Assembly (NCBI GenBank): GCA_046160865.1
Contig: JBJXHG010000034.1
Coordinates: 1 to 36,452 of the forward strand
Length of the DNA: 36,452 nucleotides
Direction: 5' to 3'
Origin: JBJXHG01 sp046160865
GTDB taxonomy: Bacteria; Planctomycetota; UBA1135; GCA-002686595
Shown: piece by piece, positions 23,909-31,861 of the stretch
How the letters are laid out: each line of letters begins with the position of its first letter
Numbering within the stretch: position 1 is the first letter of the stretch
Program-made: the position numbers and the translations under genes
Notes under the pieces: generated by a model
Told to the model about the DNA's origin: nothing
Database searches by the model: none
The model's input: the letters and a program-made list of their open reading frames with translations, nothing else

Positions 23909-25012
23909 ATGAACCGGATCCGACTCGCCGTCCGAGGAACGCTCGCCGCCGCTCTCTTCGCCCAGCTCGTCGCGGGCGCGGCGCGGGCGCAGAGCATCTA
24001 CATCGACTTCGGCGTCGGCTCGCCGCCGAGCTCGAGCTACGCCGCAGCCGCGGGCACGCCCGGCGAGTGGAACGAGATGCCGATGCCGAGCTCGGCAGTG
24101 CCGCTCGTCGGTCTCGCGGGCGAAGCGACGTCGGCGACGTGGGCCGCGTTCAACTGCGACACGAACGCGGGCACGGACTTCCCGAACACGACGGGCGACG
24201 ACGAAGCGCTCCTCGACGACTGGATCTACGCCGACTGCGCGTTCGATTTGCCGCGCATGGACATCGTCGGACTCGTCCCCGGCGAGTACTTGATGTTCGC
24301 GTATCCGAAGGCGGACGGCGGCGGCTTCGTGAACGTCAACACGGTGCTCCTGCCGCAAGGCGTCGGCGCCGGTGTCCAGCTCCCGCAGCAAGCACCTTTC
24401 GCCGGCAACTTCGGGACGTGGCTCATCGCCGTCATCCCGCTCTCGATCACTCCCGGCACGACGTTGCGCATCCGGCCGGGCTCCGACGTCAACCAGGGCC
24501 TCAGCGGAATCCAGCTCGTGCGCATTGGCGACGCGTCGCGGTCGAGCGCACCGTTCTGCTTCGGCGACGGCACCGGCGCGATCTGTCCGTGCAACAACAC
24601 CGGCACGGTCGGTCGCGGCTGCGGCAACGCCGCGTACGCGAATGGAGCGCTGCTCGGAGCAACCGGGATCGCCAGCGTGTCGGCCGACTCGCTGACTCTG
24701 ACCGCGACGTCGATGTCCGGCTTCCAGTCGTGGTACTTCCAATCGACGGACCCGACAGCCCTGCCGTTCGGACGCGGCATCCAATGCTTGGCGGGCACAC
24801 TGATCCGCGTCGGACAGAAGAACGTGATCGGCGGGAGCTCGGCGAATCCGTCGGGAGTCGACCTGCCGCTCTCGATCAAGGGCGGAATCCCGCCGGCCGG
24901 AGCGACGCGCTACTACCAAGTGGCGTATCGCCAAGTCGCGCCGGCGTGCGTGCCCGCGCCGATCTCGAACACGAACCGCACGAATGGCGTGACCGTGATT
25001 TGGTCACCTTGA
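23909..25012 (+). CDS. Secreted protein with planctomycete-type C-terminal Cys module (paralogue of the 27123 product)
   Basis: A 367-residue protein with a signal peptide cut after GAARA (residue 27). The N-terminal domain starts IYIDFGVGSPPSSSYAAAAG, like galactose-binding or malectin-type beta sandwiches, and ends near residue 210. From about 216 a distinct module follows: APFCFGDGTGAICPCNN, GCGNAAYANGALLG, VSADSLTLTATSM, CLAGTLIRVGQK, YYQVAYRQ and a final NRTNGVTVIWSP. The FCFGDG...CPC motif is known to me from secreted proteins of Planctomycetota. The same module, with corresponding cysteines and the same type of end, closes the product at 27123-28232. It may serve for sorting or anchoring; no function is established. 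A 22-bp hairpin overlaps its stop codon. Confidence 0.83.
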   Translation: MNRIRLAVRGTLAAALFAQLVAGAARAQSIYIDFGVGSPPSSSYAAAAGTPGEWNEMPMPSSAVPLVGLAGEATSATWAAFNCDTNAGTDFPNTTGDDEALLDDWIYADCAFDLPRMDIVGLVPGEYLMFAYPKADGGGFVNVNTVLLPQGVGAGVQLPQQAPFAGNFGTWLIAVIPLSITPGTTLRIRPGSDVNQGLSGIQLVRIGDASRSSAPFCFGDGTGAICPCNNTGTVGRGCGNAAYANGALLGATGIASVSADSLTLTATSMSGFQSWYFQSTDPTALPFGRGIQCLAGTLIRVGQKNVIGGSSANPSGVDLPLSIKGGIPPAGATRYYQVAYRQVAPACVPAPISNTNRTNGVTVIWSP

Positions 25013-25045
25013 TCGCGATCCGACGATCAAGGTGACCAAATCACG
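24994..25045 (+). terminator. Perfect 22-bp hairpin overlapping the stop codon of the 23909-25012 gene
   Basis: Arms 24994-25015 and 25024-25045 are perfect inverted copies around the loop CGATCCGA. The left arm contains the last codons and the TGA (25010-25012). No T-run follows. The right arm is therefore an inverted copy of the gene's own 3' end. Confidence 0.75.
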
Positions 25046-25065
25046 TGCGTGAAGCGCACGCGCGT

Positions 25066-25099
25066 GACGCGCAACTAGCGCGAGAGCTAGTTGCGCGTC
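25066..25099 (-). terminator. 14-bp hairpin overlapping the stop codon of the 25087-26775 gene
   Basis: GACGCGCAACTAGC (25066-25079), loop GCGAGA, GCTAGTTGCGCGTC (25086-25099). Read on the minus strand the stem takes in the last codons and the TAG at 25089-25087. Together with the hairpin at 24994-25045 it separates two convergent genes. Confidence 0.7.
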
Positions 25100-26775
25100 G
25101 CGACGCCGAACACGTTGTCGAAGCGGTAATACACTTCCAGCGTCAGCACGTTGAGCGCGGTGTTGCGCAGCTCGAGCCCGCGCGCATCGCCGCGCGTCGT
25201 CTGCAGCCATCCACCGCGCGAGCACACGTCGCGCTCGCTCGAGTCGTCTTGCAGCTCGAGGATCGAGTCGACGAGGCCGCGGTTCCACGCATTCCAGTAC
25301 TTGCCGCTCTTGCGCGGGCTGTCGGGGCCGTCGAACTGGTTCAGCGCGATCGTGCCGAAGTACCAGTAGTAGAAATCGACCGACTTGCCGTCTTTCGTCA
25401 CCTTCGGCACGTCGTCCGCCAGCGCCCGCGCCGCGCCCTCGAGGTACTCGTCGGTGATCGCGCCACCGGCGAACGTGCGCGTCAGCATGCCGACTGCGCG
25501 CTCGCGCGCCGCGTGGTACGTGAACGCGTCGTCCGGGTTCACGACGACACTCGACGGCGCACGGCTGTCGCCGGTCGCCGCGACGACGTACGCCAGCGCG
25601 CCGGCGAGCACGTCCTCGGGCACGTCGAAGCCGCACGTCCGCGCCGATTGCAGCGCCATCACGACCCAGCATGTGACCGTGGGCTCGACGCTCTGGCTGT
25701 CGGCGACGAATTGCTCGAACTCGAGCTCGCCGCGCTCACGCTTCGCGCTCAGATCGGCGTAGGAGCCCATCCCCCATCCAGAGCGCGAGCCATCCTCGTT
25801 GCGCTTCTGTGCCGCGACGAGGAAGTCGAGCGCGCGCTGCGCGGGCCGCTTCAACGCGAGATTGCGCGATAGGCCGAACGCCTCGCACAACGCCATCGTC
25901 GAGAGCGTGTCGTTCTCCGGGAACTCGAACGTCCCCGCGCCCGAGAACGAGCCGTCGAGCTTCTGCTGCGCGAGCAGCCACTTGACGCCCCGCCGCACGA
26001 TGTCGCCAGCGACGCGCTTCGTGCCCATCGCGGTGTCGACGATCTCGAGCTTCGAGTCGACCGACAAGCCGTGCCCGAGGAACGCGAGCAACGAGAGCGA
26101 CGTCATGCCGACGTCGAACGTCTTGCCGTGCTCCACATCGGACACGACCGCGCACGGCGGATTCGTCGTGCAGTGCATTGCGATCGAGCTCGCGCCCCAC
26201 GAGCCGTCGTCGTTCTGGTGGCGCGCGAGCCAGCGCAAGCCTTCGAGCACGGACTTCTCCGTGCCTTGCGTCGCACCGCCGGTGCGCCCCTTCGGAACGC
26301 CGAGTCCGAGGCGACGGCCGCCGAATGCCGTCGGCAATCCGCTGCCCGCGTGTCCGCCGGCGCCGACACCGATCGCGGTGCCGCCCGTCGTCCCTCCGCT
26401 CGGCAGATTGTCGAGCGCGGCCGGATCGCCGCGGTCGAGATGCAGGTCCTCGGCCTGTGCTTCCGTCGTCGGAACGAACACGTCTTCCTCGAACGAGACG
26501 AGCTCCGCTTGCTCGTTCTTGGGGATCGCCTTGCGATCGATCGGCTCGGGCGGAAGCACGAAGTCTTCGGGCAACGTCTCGCGCGAACCGCTGACGTGGA
26601 TCGACGTGACGACCTCTTCGCGTGCCTCGCTGTTCGTATGCACGACGGCAATCGCGGCGATCGCGGCGATCGCGCCGAGGATCACGTGGATTGCGACCGC
26701 CATGACGAGCCACGGCGAGCTGCGCGTGAGGTTGCGCACGAATTGGATCGGATGAAAACTCCGCGGCTCACTCAT
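25087..26775 (-). CDS. Membrane-anchored alpha/alpha-toroid (prenyltransferase/squalene-oxidase repeat) protein
   Basis: A 562-residue protein from the ATG at 26775. One membrane helix (about 22-45, WLVMAVAIHVILGAIA...) is followed by an acidic Pro/Glu linker, a Gly-rich stretch (126-165, GGTTGGTAIGVGAGG) and a toroid domain from about 172 to the end: WLARHQNDDGSWGAS (183-197), WLLAQQKLDGSFSGAG, DTLSTMALCEAFGLS, AQKRNEDGSRSGWGMG, VTCWVVMAL and FYYWYFGTIALNQF. The N-terminal arrangement of anchor plus long linker places the toroid outside the membrane. It is related in fold, but only distantly in sequence, to the products at 2826-4106 and 4962-6125. No cyclase DxDD motif is apparent. It is transcribed away from the Cys-module gene at 27123. 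Confidence 0.85.
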   Translation of the reverse strand: MSEPRSFHPIQFVRNLTRSSPWLVMAVAIHVILGAIAAIAAIAVVHTNSEAREEVVTSIHVSGSRETLPEDFVLPPEPIDRKAIPKNEQAELVSFEEDVFVPTTEAQAEDLHLDRGDPAALDNLPSGGTTGGTAIGVGAGGHAGSGLPTAFGGRRLGLGVPKGRTGGATQGTEKSVLEGLRWLARHQNDDGSWGASSIAMHCTTNPPCAVVSDVEHGKTFDVGMTSLSLLAFLGHGLSVDSKLEIVDTAMGTKRVAGDIVRRGVKWLLAQQKLDGSFSGAGTFEFPENDTLSTMALCEAFGLSRNLALKRPAQRALDFLVAAQKRNEDGSRSGWGMGSYADLSAKRERGELEFEQFVADSQSVEPTVTCWVVMALQSARTCGFDVPEDVLAGALAYVVAATGDSRAPSSVVVNPDDAFTYHAARERAVGMLTRTFAGGAITDEYLEGAARALADDVPKVTKDGKSVDFYYWYFGTIALNQFDGPDSPRKSGKYWNAWNRGLVDSILELQDDSSERDVCSRGGWLQTTRGDARGLELRNTALNVLTLEVYYRFDNVFGVATRN

Positions 26776-27122
26776 CGATGTGCCCCGTCCGATGCCGGCT
26801 GATCGTCCGATGTCTGCGCGGCACGCCACGCCCACAGGCGCCGTGCGCGCGATGTGACGTATACCGAGCGGCGCGCGCGCGGTAACCGTGCGGCCGGACG
26901 CGCACGTTCGGTCCTGAGAGCATGCGCACGTTGCTGCGGTACTTCATGCGCCTCAGGAAGAGAGCGCCGTCCGCGCGCCGCACGCCAACGCTCGTTCGAC
27001 GCTTTGGGAGGGCGGCAGCAATTCTCGACCGAGCCGAACCCGCCGAACTCGCTCGGACGTATAGTCGGGAACGCGAGGCCGCCGCCGCGAGATCGCTGCC
27101 CCACGCGGCCCACGTGAACTCG
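26776..27122. other. Divergent intergenic region
   Basis: These 347 bases separate the starts of the toroid gene (26775, minus) and the Cys-module gene (27123, plus). Candidate -10 boxes are TATAGT at 27060-27065 (plus) and TATACG on the minus strand near 26860. Open frames crossing the region show no recognisable protein. No repeat or RNA gene was found. Confidence 0.4.
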
Positions 27123-28232
27123 ATGAAGATCGCCCCCCTGCTCGCGGCGCTCGTCGCCGCCGCATCCCTTGCCGTCTCCGCGCGTGCGCAAACGATGTTC
27201 TTCGACGACTTCGAAGCGGGATTGGCCAATTGGTCCACGACCAGCTTGTGGCGGCCGCTGAGCGCGAGCTCGACGTGCGGCGCGCCGCTCGCGCCGTTCC
27301 CCAGCGGAACGCAGTGCGCGTGGTTCGGAGCCGAATTGCCGCCGAACGGCGGGGCCCCGTGCAGCTTCGACGATCAGACGAACCCCTTCGCCGGACCGTC
27401 GGGGACGATCACGATGACGACGCCCGTGCAGCTCTCGGGTACCGGGCGCTTCGCGTGGCTGCGCTACCAGAATCGGATCGAGTCGGAGGGCTGCTCGTGG
27501 GAGGTCCACTTTGGATTCTGGGACGTTCCGGATCGCTTCGTCTCGATCGATGGCGGGGCGACGTGGATCCCGCTCGCTGCCGATTGCAATGGATCGTCGT
27601 GGCACAAGGGTCGCGCGGATCTCACGCCATACTTGGGCGAGCAGGTCCTCGTTCGTTTCCGATTCCGAGCGGAAGACGCCTGGCTCAACCACGGCTTCGG
27701 CTGGTTGATCGATGACGTCCAGCTGCGGATCGAGCCGGGCAAGCCGGAATGCGACGCTTCCTCCGTGTGTCCGTGCGGCAACTACTCGACCGAGGTGTTC
27801 CAAAATCCCCGCGAGCACGTCGAGGACCTCTCGAACCTGAACCTCGGCGGCTGCACGAACTCGCTGCAGCAGAAAGGCGAGCTGTGGGGCAGCGGCGTCG
27901 CGAACATGTCGGAGGACTCGCTCGTGCTGCACGCCGACCTCATGCCGCCGGGTGTGACGGCGCTGGTCTTCCAAGGCAACGCGCTGACGTCGCCGATTCC
28001 GCTCGCCGACGGAACGACGTGCGTCTCCGGAGCGCTCGTGCGCCTGCGCGTGAAGCAAGCGAGCCTGGCCGGCACGCTTTCGCATCCGACGGCGGGAGAT
28101 CAGCCGCTCTCCGCAACCGCGGGCGCGCACGTGGCGATCCATTACCAGGTCTATTACCGCAACGCCGCGACGTTCTGCACGCCGGCAACGTTCAACACGA
28201 CGAACGCGTACGGTGTGCCGTGGGGGCCCTAG
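27123..28232 (+). CDS. Secreted protein with jelly-roll domain and planctomycete-type C-terminal Cys module
   Basis: A 369-residue protein with a signal peptide cut after SARA (residue 22). A GTG nine bases before the ATG is an alternative start. The N-terminal domain (23 to about 205) opens with MFFDDFEAGLANWSTTSLW and contains FVSIDGGATWIPL, a W-HKGRADLTPYLGEQVLVRF strand pair and GFGWLIDDVQLRI, the layout of MAM or immune-inhibitor-A-like jelly rolls. From 210 on is the same Cys module as at 23909-25012: CDASSVCPCGN, GGCTNSLQQKGELWGSG, MSEDSLVLHADLM, CVSGALVRLRVKQ, IHYQVYYRN and the end FNTTNAYGVPWGP. The two proteins thus share the C-terminus but not the N-terminal domain. Function is unknown. 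Confidence 0.83.
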   Translation: MKIAPLLAALVAAASLAVSARAQTMFFDDFEAGLANWSTTSLWRPLSASSTCGAPLAPFPSGTQCAWFGAELPPNGGAPCSFDDQTNPFAGPSGTITMTTPVQLSGTGRFAWLRYQNRIESEGCSWEVHFGFWDVPDRFVSIDGGATWIPLAADCNGSSWHKGRADLTPYLGEQVLVRFRFRAEDAWLNHGFGWLIDDVQLRIEPGKPECDASSVCPCGNYSTEVFQNPREHVEDLSNLNLGGCTNSLQQKGELWGSGVANMSEDSLVLHADLMPPGVTALVFQGNALTSPIPLADGTTCVSGALVRLRVKQASLAGTLSHPTAGDQPLSATAGAHVAIHYQVYYRNAATFCTPATFNTTNAYGVPWGP

Positions 28233-28264
28233 CGCGTAGCGCGGTCTGCCGCGCTCAGCGCGCT
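28231..28264. terminator. Two-way hairpin between two convergent stop codons
   Basis: 28231-28244 (AGCGCGTAGCGCGG) pairs with 28249-28264 (CCGCGCTCAGCGCGCT) with a two-base bulge and the loop TCTG. The stem spans exactly from the TAG of the plus gene to the TGA of the minus gene. Confidence 0.5.
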
Positions 28265-28803
28265 CAACCGCGCTCGACTTCCCACACCTGCGCGCCGAAG
28301 TGATCCCACGGCAGGCGGCCTTCGTCGCAGTGCTCGTCGACCGAGAACTGCACGTCGACGAAGTAGATGATGGCGGTCGGCGTCGCCGGCCGGAGGTTCT
28401 TGCAGCCGTGCGCGACGCCGGGCGGGATGCGCACGAGGCGCGAGTTGCCGTCGCCGAGCACGAAGCGCATCACCTGCCCCTCGGTCGGCGAGCCTTTGCG
28501 CACGTCGGCGAGCACGAGCAGGAGCTTGTCCGACGGCGGCACGTACCACACGTCCGTCTGGCGATCGTGCAGGTGGAAGGCCTTGATCGCGAGCGGCTCG
28601 AGCACGCTGTAGTTGATTTGCCGCACGACGAAGCCCGGGAGCTGCTTGTGCACTCCGCCGTCGAGCCGCCCGAGCTCGGTCATCGCGCCGCCGTCGTCGT
28701 TGAAGCGCTTGAGCTCGACGATCTCGACGCCCTCGATCTTCTTCTTCGGGCTGTAGTCCTGCTTCGCGTAGCGCGCCTTCGCCTGTGCGTTGAATTCCGT
28801 CAT
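28264..28803 (-). CDS. dTDP-4-dehydrorhamnose 3,5-epimerase-like cupin protein
   Basis: A 179-residue cupin of the RmlC family size. Typical blocks are RQINYSVLEPLAIKAFHLH, where the last His fits the catalytic base, QTDVWYVPPSDKLLLVLADV, RLVRIPPGVAHGCKNL and YFVDVQFS with an acidic, aromatic end (EGRLPWDHFGAQVWEVERG). RmlC epimerises C3 and C5 of dTDP-4-keto-6-deoxyglucose for rhamnose; some members act on other sugar nucleotides or have one-carbon specificity. The first 45 residues differ from classical RmlC (no N-terminal strand exchange motif recognised), so exact substrate is open. No rmlA, rmlB or rmlD gene is adjacent. The ATG at 28803 is used; the open frame upstream lacks similarity. 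It is divergent from the deoxyhypusine-synthase-like gene. Confidence 0.75.
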   Translation of the reverse strand: MTEFNAQAKARYAKQDYSPKKKIEGVEIVELKRFNDDGGAMTELGRLDGGVHKQLPGFVVRQINYSVLEPLAIKAFHLHDRQTDVWYVPPSDKLLLVLADVRKGSPTEGQVMRFVLGDGNSRLVRIPPGVAHGCKNLRPATPTAIIYFVDVQFSVDEHCDEGRLPWDHFGAQVWEVERG

Positions 28804-28965
28804 GGAGTGTGTTCGTGCGGAGCGGATGCCGGCCGGATGACTCGGCGCACAGGATCCAGGAGCAGCGCCGCGCATGCAACCGCGAGCCGGCCGGTTTTCG
28901 AGCGAGCGCGCGGCTCGCAGCGGTGTCACGAGCCCGTGGCCGTGGCGGGCTCGCGCAACGGCTCC

Positions 28966-28971
28966 TACACT
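28966..28971 (+). promoter_or_regulatory. Candidate -10 box of the deoxyhypusine-synthase-like gene
   Basis: TACACT ends eight bases before the ATG at 28980, which would place the RNA start at or two bases before the ATG. No ribosome binding site fits in between. Confidence 0.3.
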
Positions 28972-28979
28972 CTCGCGCC

Positions 28980-30395
28980 ATGTCGCCGACGCGCAAAGAC
29001 CAGCGGAGCCGTTGCAACACTGCGCCCGGTGCTTCCGGCGGCGAGCGCCGCGAGCTCGTCGCGCGCCCGGTGACCGAGGTCCAGGACCTCGATCAGCTGT
29101 TCGAGAACTGCTTGCCCGCGTTCGGCGGCGCCTACCTGCGCCGCGTGTACACGCTGCTCGACGAAGCGATCGGCAAGGGCCTGCCGATGACGCTGTCGAT
29201 CTCGGGGCCCGTCACCGTGTCGGGTCAGCACTACACGTGGCTCTTGCCGCTGCTCGACACCGGCTGGTTCGCGCTGCTCTCGACCACGGACGCCGTGTGC
29301 TACCACGACGGGCACCGCGCGCTCGACCAGGCAGCGCAGCATCCGTTCCACGAGGTGCCGATCTTCGGCGACGATTCCGCGCTGCGCGACGAGAAGACGA
29401 TCCGCGTCACCGACATCGGCTTCGACGAGGAGATCCTGCTCGAGCAAGATGCGTTCATCTCCGCGTGCCTCGTCGAGCCCGAGTTCCAACGCAAGATGTC
29501 GGGCGTCGAGTTCCGCCATCTGCTCGGCGCGCGCTTCGCCGCGCAGGAGCGCAAGAACGGCGCACCCGAAGGCTTGCTCGCGCTGTGCCAGCGCAAGTCG
29601 ATCCCGATCTTCGTCGGCGCGCCGGCGGACGGCTCGATCTTCTTGAACTCGGTGAAACTCTGGGCGCTCGCGCAGGTCGGGCAGGGCGAGCACCACTTCG
29701 AGCTCGACTTGAACGCCGAGGTGTTCGAGAGCTGCGCCTACCACTACTGGGGACTGTTCGAGAGCGAGAAGGCGGCACTCGGCACGCTCATCCTCGGCGG
29801 CGGCGTGCCGAAGAACTTCAACTTGCAGCCGGAGCCCGCGCTGTCGCAGATCTTCGGCTTCGAGAACATCTCCGGTTACCTGTACGACATCCAGATCACG
29901 ACCGCGCCGATCACCGAAGGCTCGCTCTCGTCCTGCCCGCCCGCGGAAGCGGTGACGTGGGGCAAAGTCGATCAAGAGCACTTCCGGTCCACGTGCGAGA
30001 GCATGCAAGCGGACTACTCGACGGTGATGCCCTTCATCGCGAAAGCGCTGCTCGAGAAGCGTGCGCGCTTCGAGCGTTGGGCCGAGCGCATGGGCCGCGA
30101 CGCCTTGTTCGCGAAGCACCCGCAAGCGCGCGGTTATCTGCGCGATCGCGACGGCTACAGGCTGTACGCGCAGCGCGGGCGCTTGCTCGAGAAGCTCTTC
30201 ACCGCGGTGAAGAAGGACGCGCCGCGCATCGCGGAATCGAACACGTACGCGCTCGCGCGCCAGTCGGAGCGTGCGGCGCACACTCCGACCGTGCCGAAGG
30301 CGCGATCATCGGTCAGAAAGCCAGCACCGCCGGACAAGCGCGGCCGTGCGAAGCTCGAGAAGAAGCCGGCCGCGCGCCCCGGAGGACGCAAGTGA
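28980..30395 (+). CDS. Deoxyhypusine-synthase-family protein
   Basis: A 471-residue protein with the full deoxyhypusine synthase domain (about 30-430). Landmarks are KGLPMTLSISGPVTVSG, LLSTTDAVCYHDGH, IPIFVGAPADGSIFLNSVK, GTLILGGGVPKNF, and the catalytic-lysine motif EAVTWGK with K329. Known: the eukaryotic and archaeal enzyme uses NAD+ and spermidine to put an aminobutyl group on a Lys of eIF5A via that Lys; bacteria lack eIF5A, and bacterial homologues include homospermidine-forming enzymes and uncharacterised ones. The tail after 436 is basic and Pro-rich (KARSSVRKPAPPDKRGRAK), unlike the standard enzyme. The ATG at 28980 is likely the start; a -10-like box is just upstream. Its TGA overlaps the GTG start of the zinc-finger gene, so the two are probably co-translated. 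Confidence 0.88.
   Translation: MSPTRKDQRSRCNTAPGASGGERRELVARPVTEVQDLDQLFENCLPAFGGAYLRRVYTLLDEAIGKGLPMTLSISGPVTVSGQHYTWLLPLLDTGWFALLSTTDAVCYHDGHRALDQAAQHPFHEVPIFGDDSALRDEKTIRVTDIGFDEEILLEQDAFISACLVEPEFQRKMSGVEFRHLLGARFAAQERKNGAPEGLLALCQRKSIPIFVGAPADGSIFLNSVKLWALAQVGQGEHHFELDLNAEVFESCAYHYWGLFESEKAALGTLILGGGVPKNFNLQPEPALSQIFGFENISGYLYDIQITTAPITEGSLSSCPPAEAVTWGKVDQEHFRSTCESMQADYSTVMPFIAKALLEKRARFERWAERMGRDALFAKHPQARGYLRDRDGYRLYAQRGRLLEKLFTAVKKDAPRIAESNTYALARQSERAAHTPTVPKARSSVRKPAPPDKRGRAKLEKKPAARPGGRK
30381..30385 (+). promoter_or_regulatory. Ribosome binding site that selects the GTG start at 30392
   Basis: GGAGG lies six bases before the GTG at 30392 and 24 before the next in-frame ATG (30410). 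It is inside the end of the upstream gene, which fits translational coupling. Confidence 0.6.
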
Positions 30396-31039
30396 GTGGA
30401 GATGTTCCGATGAGTGGAGACGCAGCCGAAGGCGAAGTGCCGCTCGGTGACGCGGAGGCGGCAGTCGATCTCGATCCGTACAAGATCGAGCTCGCGCGCA
30501 GCAACCGCAGCAAGTGCAAGACGTGCAAGAAGGCGATCGACAAGGGCGTCGCGCGCATCGGCGTCTTGATCGAGGGCCCGTTCGGCGTCGGCTACCTCTG
30601 GCACCACCTCAAGTGTCTTGCGCGCCGCGACATCGGCCTCGTCGAGGAAGCGTACGCCGGCGCCTATACGGCGGAAGGCGTGCAGAAGCCCCCGATCGAG
30701 GAGCTGCGCGCCGTCGCCGAAGAGTCCGCGAAGAAGAAGGAAGAGAAACAGGAAGCGCCCTACGTCGAGCGCGCTCCGTCCGGCCGCTCGAAGTGCGCGC
30801 AGTGCGGCGAGCCCGTCGCCGACGCTTCCTTCCGCGTCGTCGTGTTGCGCTCGGTCGAGTTCTACAACCAAGTCCGCAACGGCCCGATCAAGGTGCATCC
30901 GGGCTGCGTCGCGAAGGCGCTCGCGGAGCCGAACTCCGCGACGGAAGTCGACGGGTTCGCCGACGCGCTGCGCGCGAACACGCGCTTGCCCAAAGAAGAC
31001 ATCGAGAAGGCGCTGAAGGAGATCGGCCCGGTCGGATAA
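30392..31039 (+). CDS. Protein with two PARP-type zinc fingers
   Basis: A 215-residue protein. The GTG at 30392 overlaps the previous stop (GTGA) and has GGAGG six bases ahead; an ATG at 30410 is the alternative. Two zf-PARP-like fingers are visible: the first from about 30 (YKIELARSNRSKCKTCKKAI) with ligands C42, C45, H72 and C75 (LWHHLKC), the second from about 126 with C135, C138, H169 and C172 (VHPGC). They are linked by a Lys/Glu-rich segment (ESAKKKEEKQE). No ADP-ribosyltransferase domain is present. PARP fingers bind DNA breaks in eukaryotic PARP1 and ligase III; in bacteria they are rare. Coupling to the deoxyhypusine-synthase-like gene suggests a common task. Whether this protein is the partner or the substrate is open. 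Confidence 0.85.
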   Translation: MSGDVPMSGDAAEGEVPLGDAEAAVDLDPYKIELARSNRSKCKTCKKAIDKGVARIGVLIEGPFGVGYLWHHLKCLARRDIGLVEEAYAGAYTAEGVQKPPIEELRAVAEESAKKKEEKQEAPYVERAPSGRSKCAQCGEPVADASFRVVVLRSVEFYNQVRNGPIKVHPGCVAKALAEPNSATEVDGFADALRANTRLPKEDIEKALKEIGPVG

Positions 31040-31051
31040 CGCGATGGCCGC

Positions 31052-31861
31052 GTGATATCCCTCTCGAAAAGTTGCTTTGACGAGTCGTACAACCCGACCG
31101 CCTACGCTGTCGGCGGACTTATCGGCGAACAGCGGCAATGGAAGAAGCTCTATCCAGCGTGGAGGGCTGCGCTCCGCCGAGGCAAGCAACTTGAGCGCTA
31201 CAGCTCGAAAGATGCCGGCCAGCGAGACAAGCCCGCCTCTGTGTTCTACGGGTGGACCGCTCAGGAGGTGCTCGACAAGCGCATGGCGCTTGCTTACGCG
31301 ATCCGCGACGCGCTGGCCAGCAAGGGACGCGTCATCGTGGTCACTGTGGACCAAGCAGAGTTCTCCGCGGTAGCAGGCGAAGGCGAGCCGCTGGGCGGCG
31401 TGTGGCACGATCCATATCTGCCGGCGGTCTGCACCGTGCTACAGATCGTCGCGCAGTACATGGAGGAGCGGGTGAAGCCCGCCAAGCCGACTCCGAAGAA
31501 GCCGCTTGTGGTGTTCGATAGCCTCTCATCTCCCGAGTACGTCAAACGCGTTAACACGGTCTACGGCGAGTACAAGACCGCACACCCGAAACATCACTAC
31601 GACGTTTATCGAATCACCCGGTGGCTCCGGGACAGTCCAGAGTTCAGGGACGACAAAGAAGAGCCAGGTGTGCAGATGGCCGACCTAATTTCAGGCGAGT
31701 TTCGGTTCTGCACCACGAAGGGGCTAAAGGACGAGTACCACAACTCTCCTGTGCTGCGCGTGCTCAGTGAATGCGACTTCAGTGGGCTGCACATGGTCCC
31801 CGAGCAAATGAGGCTCTGGAAGCAGAGCATTCTGACTCTGATCGCGAGAGCCGGCCCCTAG
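31052..31861 (+). CDS. DUF3800-like protein
   Basis: A 269-residue protein beginning at GTG 31052, twelve bases after the zinc-finger gene. The pattern fits DUF3800, an RNase-H-like fold of unknown role: an acidic FDESYN near the N-terminus in place of DESG, followed by YAVGGLIG, a central strand VIVVTVDQAEF, LVVFDSLSSPEYV, and the closing PGVQMADLISGEF. Members occur often in mobile and defence regions. The DNA is clearly lower in GC than neighbouring genes and its codons are less biased, as in the next gene, which points to recent transfer. Its TAG abuts the TAG of the convergent gene (TAGCTA). Confidence in the family is moderate, since DESG is altered. Confidence 0.68.
   Translation: MISLSKSCFDESYNPTAYAVGGLIGEQRQWKKLYPAWRAALRRGKQLERYSSKDAGQRDKPASVFYGWTAQEVLDKRMALAYAIRDALASKGRVIVVTVDQAEFSAVAGEGEPLGGVWHDPYLPAVCTVLQIVAQYMEERVKPAKPTPKKPLVVFDSLSSPEYVKRVNTVYGEYKTAHPKHHYDVYRITRWLRDSPEFRDDKEEPGVQMADLISGEFRFCTTKGLKDEYHNSPVLRVLSECDFSGLHMVPEQMRLWKQSILTLIARAGP

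Noticed and set aside
28874..30391. The long N-terminal extension in the frame of the PARP-finger gene
   Set aside because: It is the shifted reading of the deoxyhypusine-synthase-like gene. The GGAGG/GTG at 30381-30394 gives a proper start.
30392..31039. A poly(ADP-ribose) polymerase
   Set aside because: Only the zinc-finger type is shared. No ADP-ribosyltransferase domain is present in the 215 residues.
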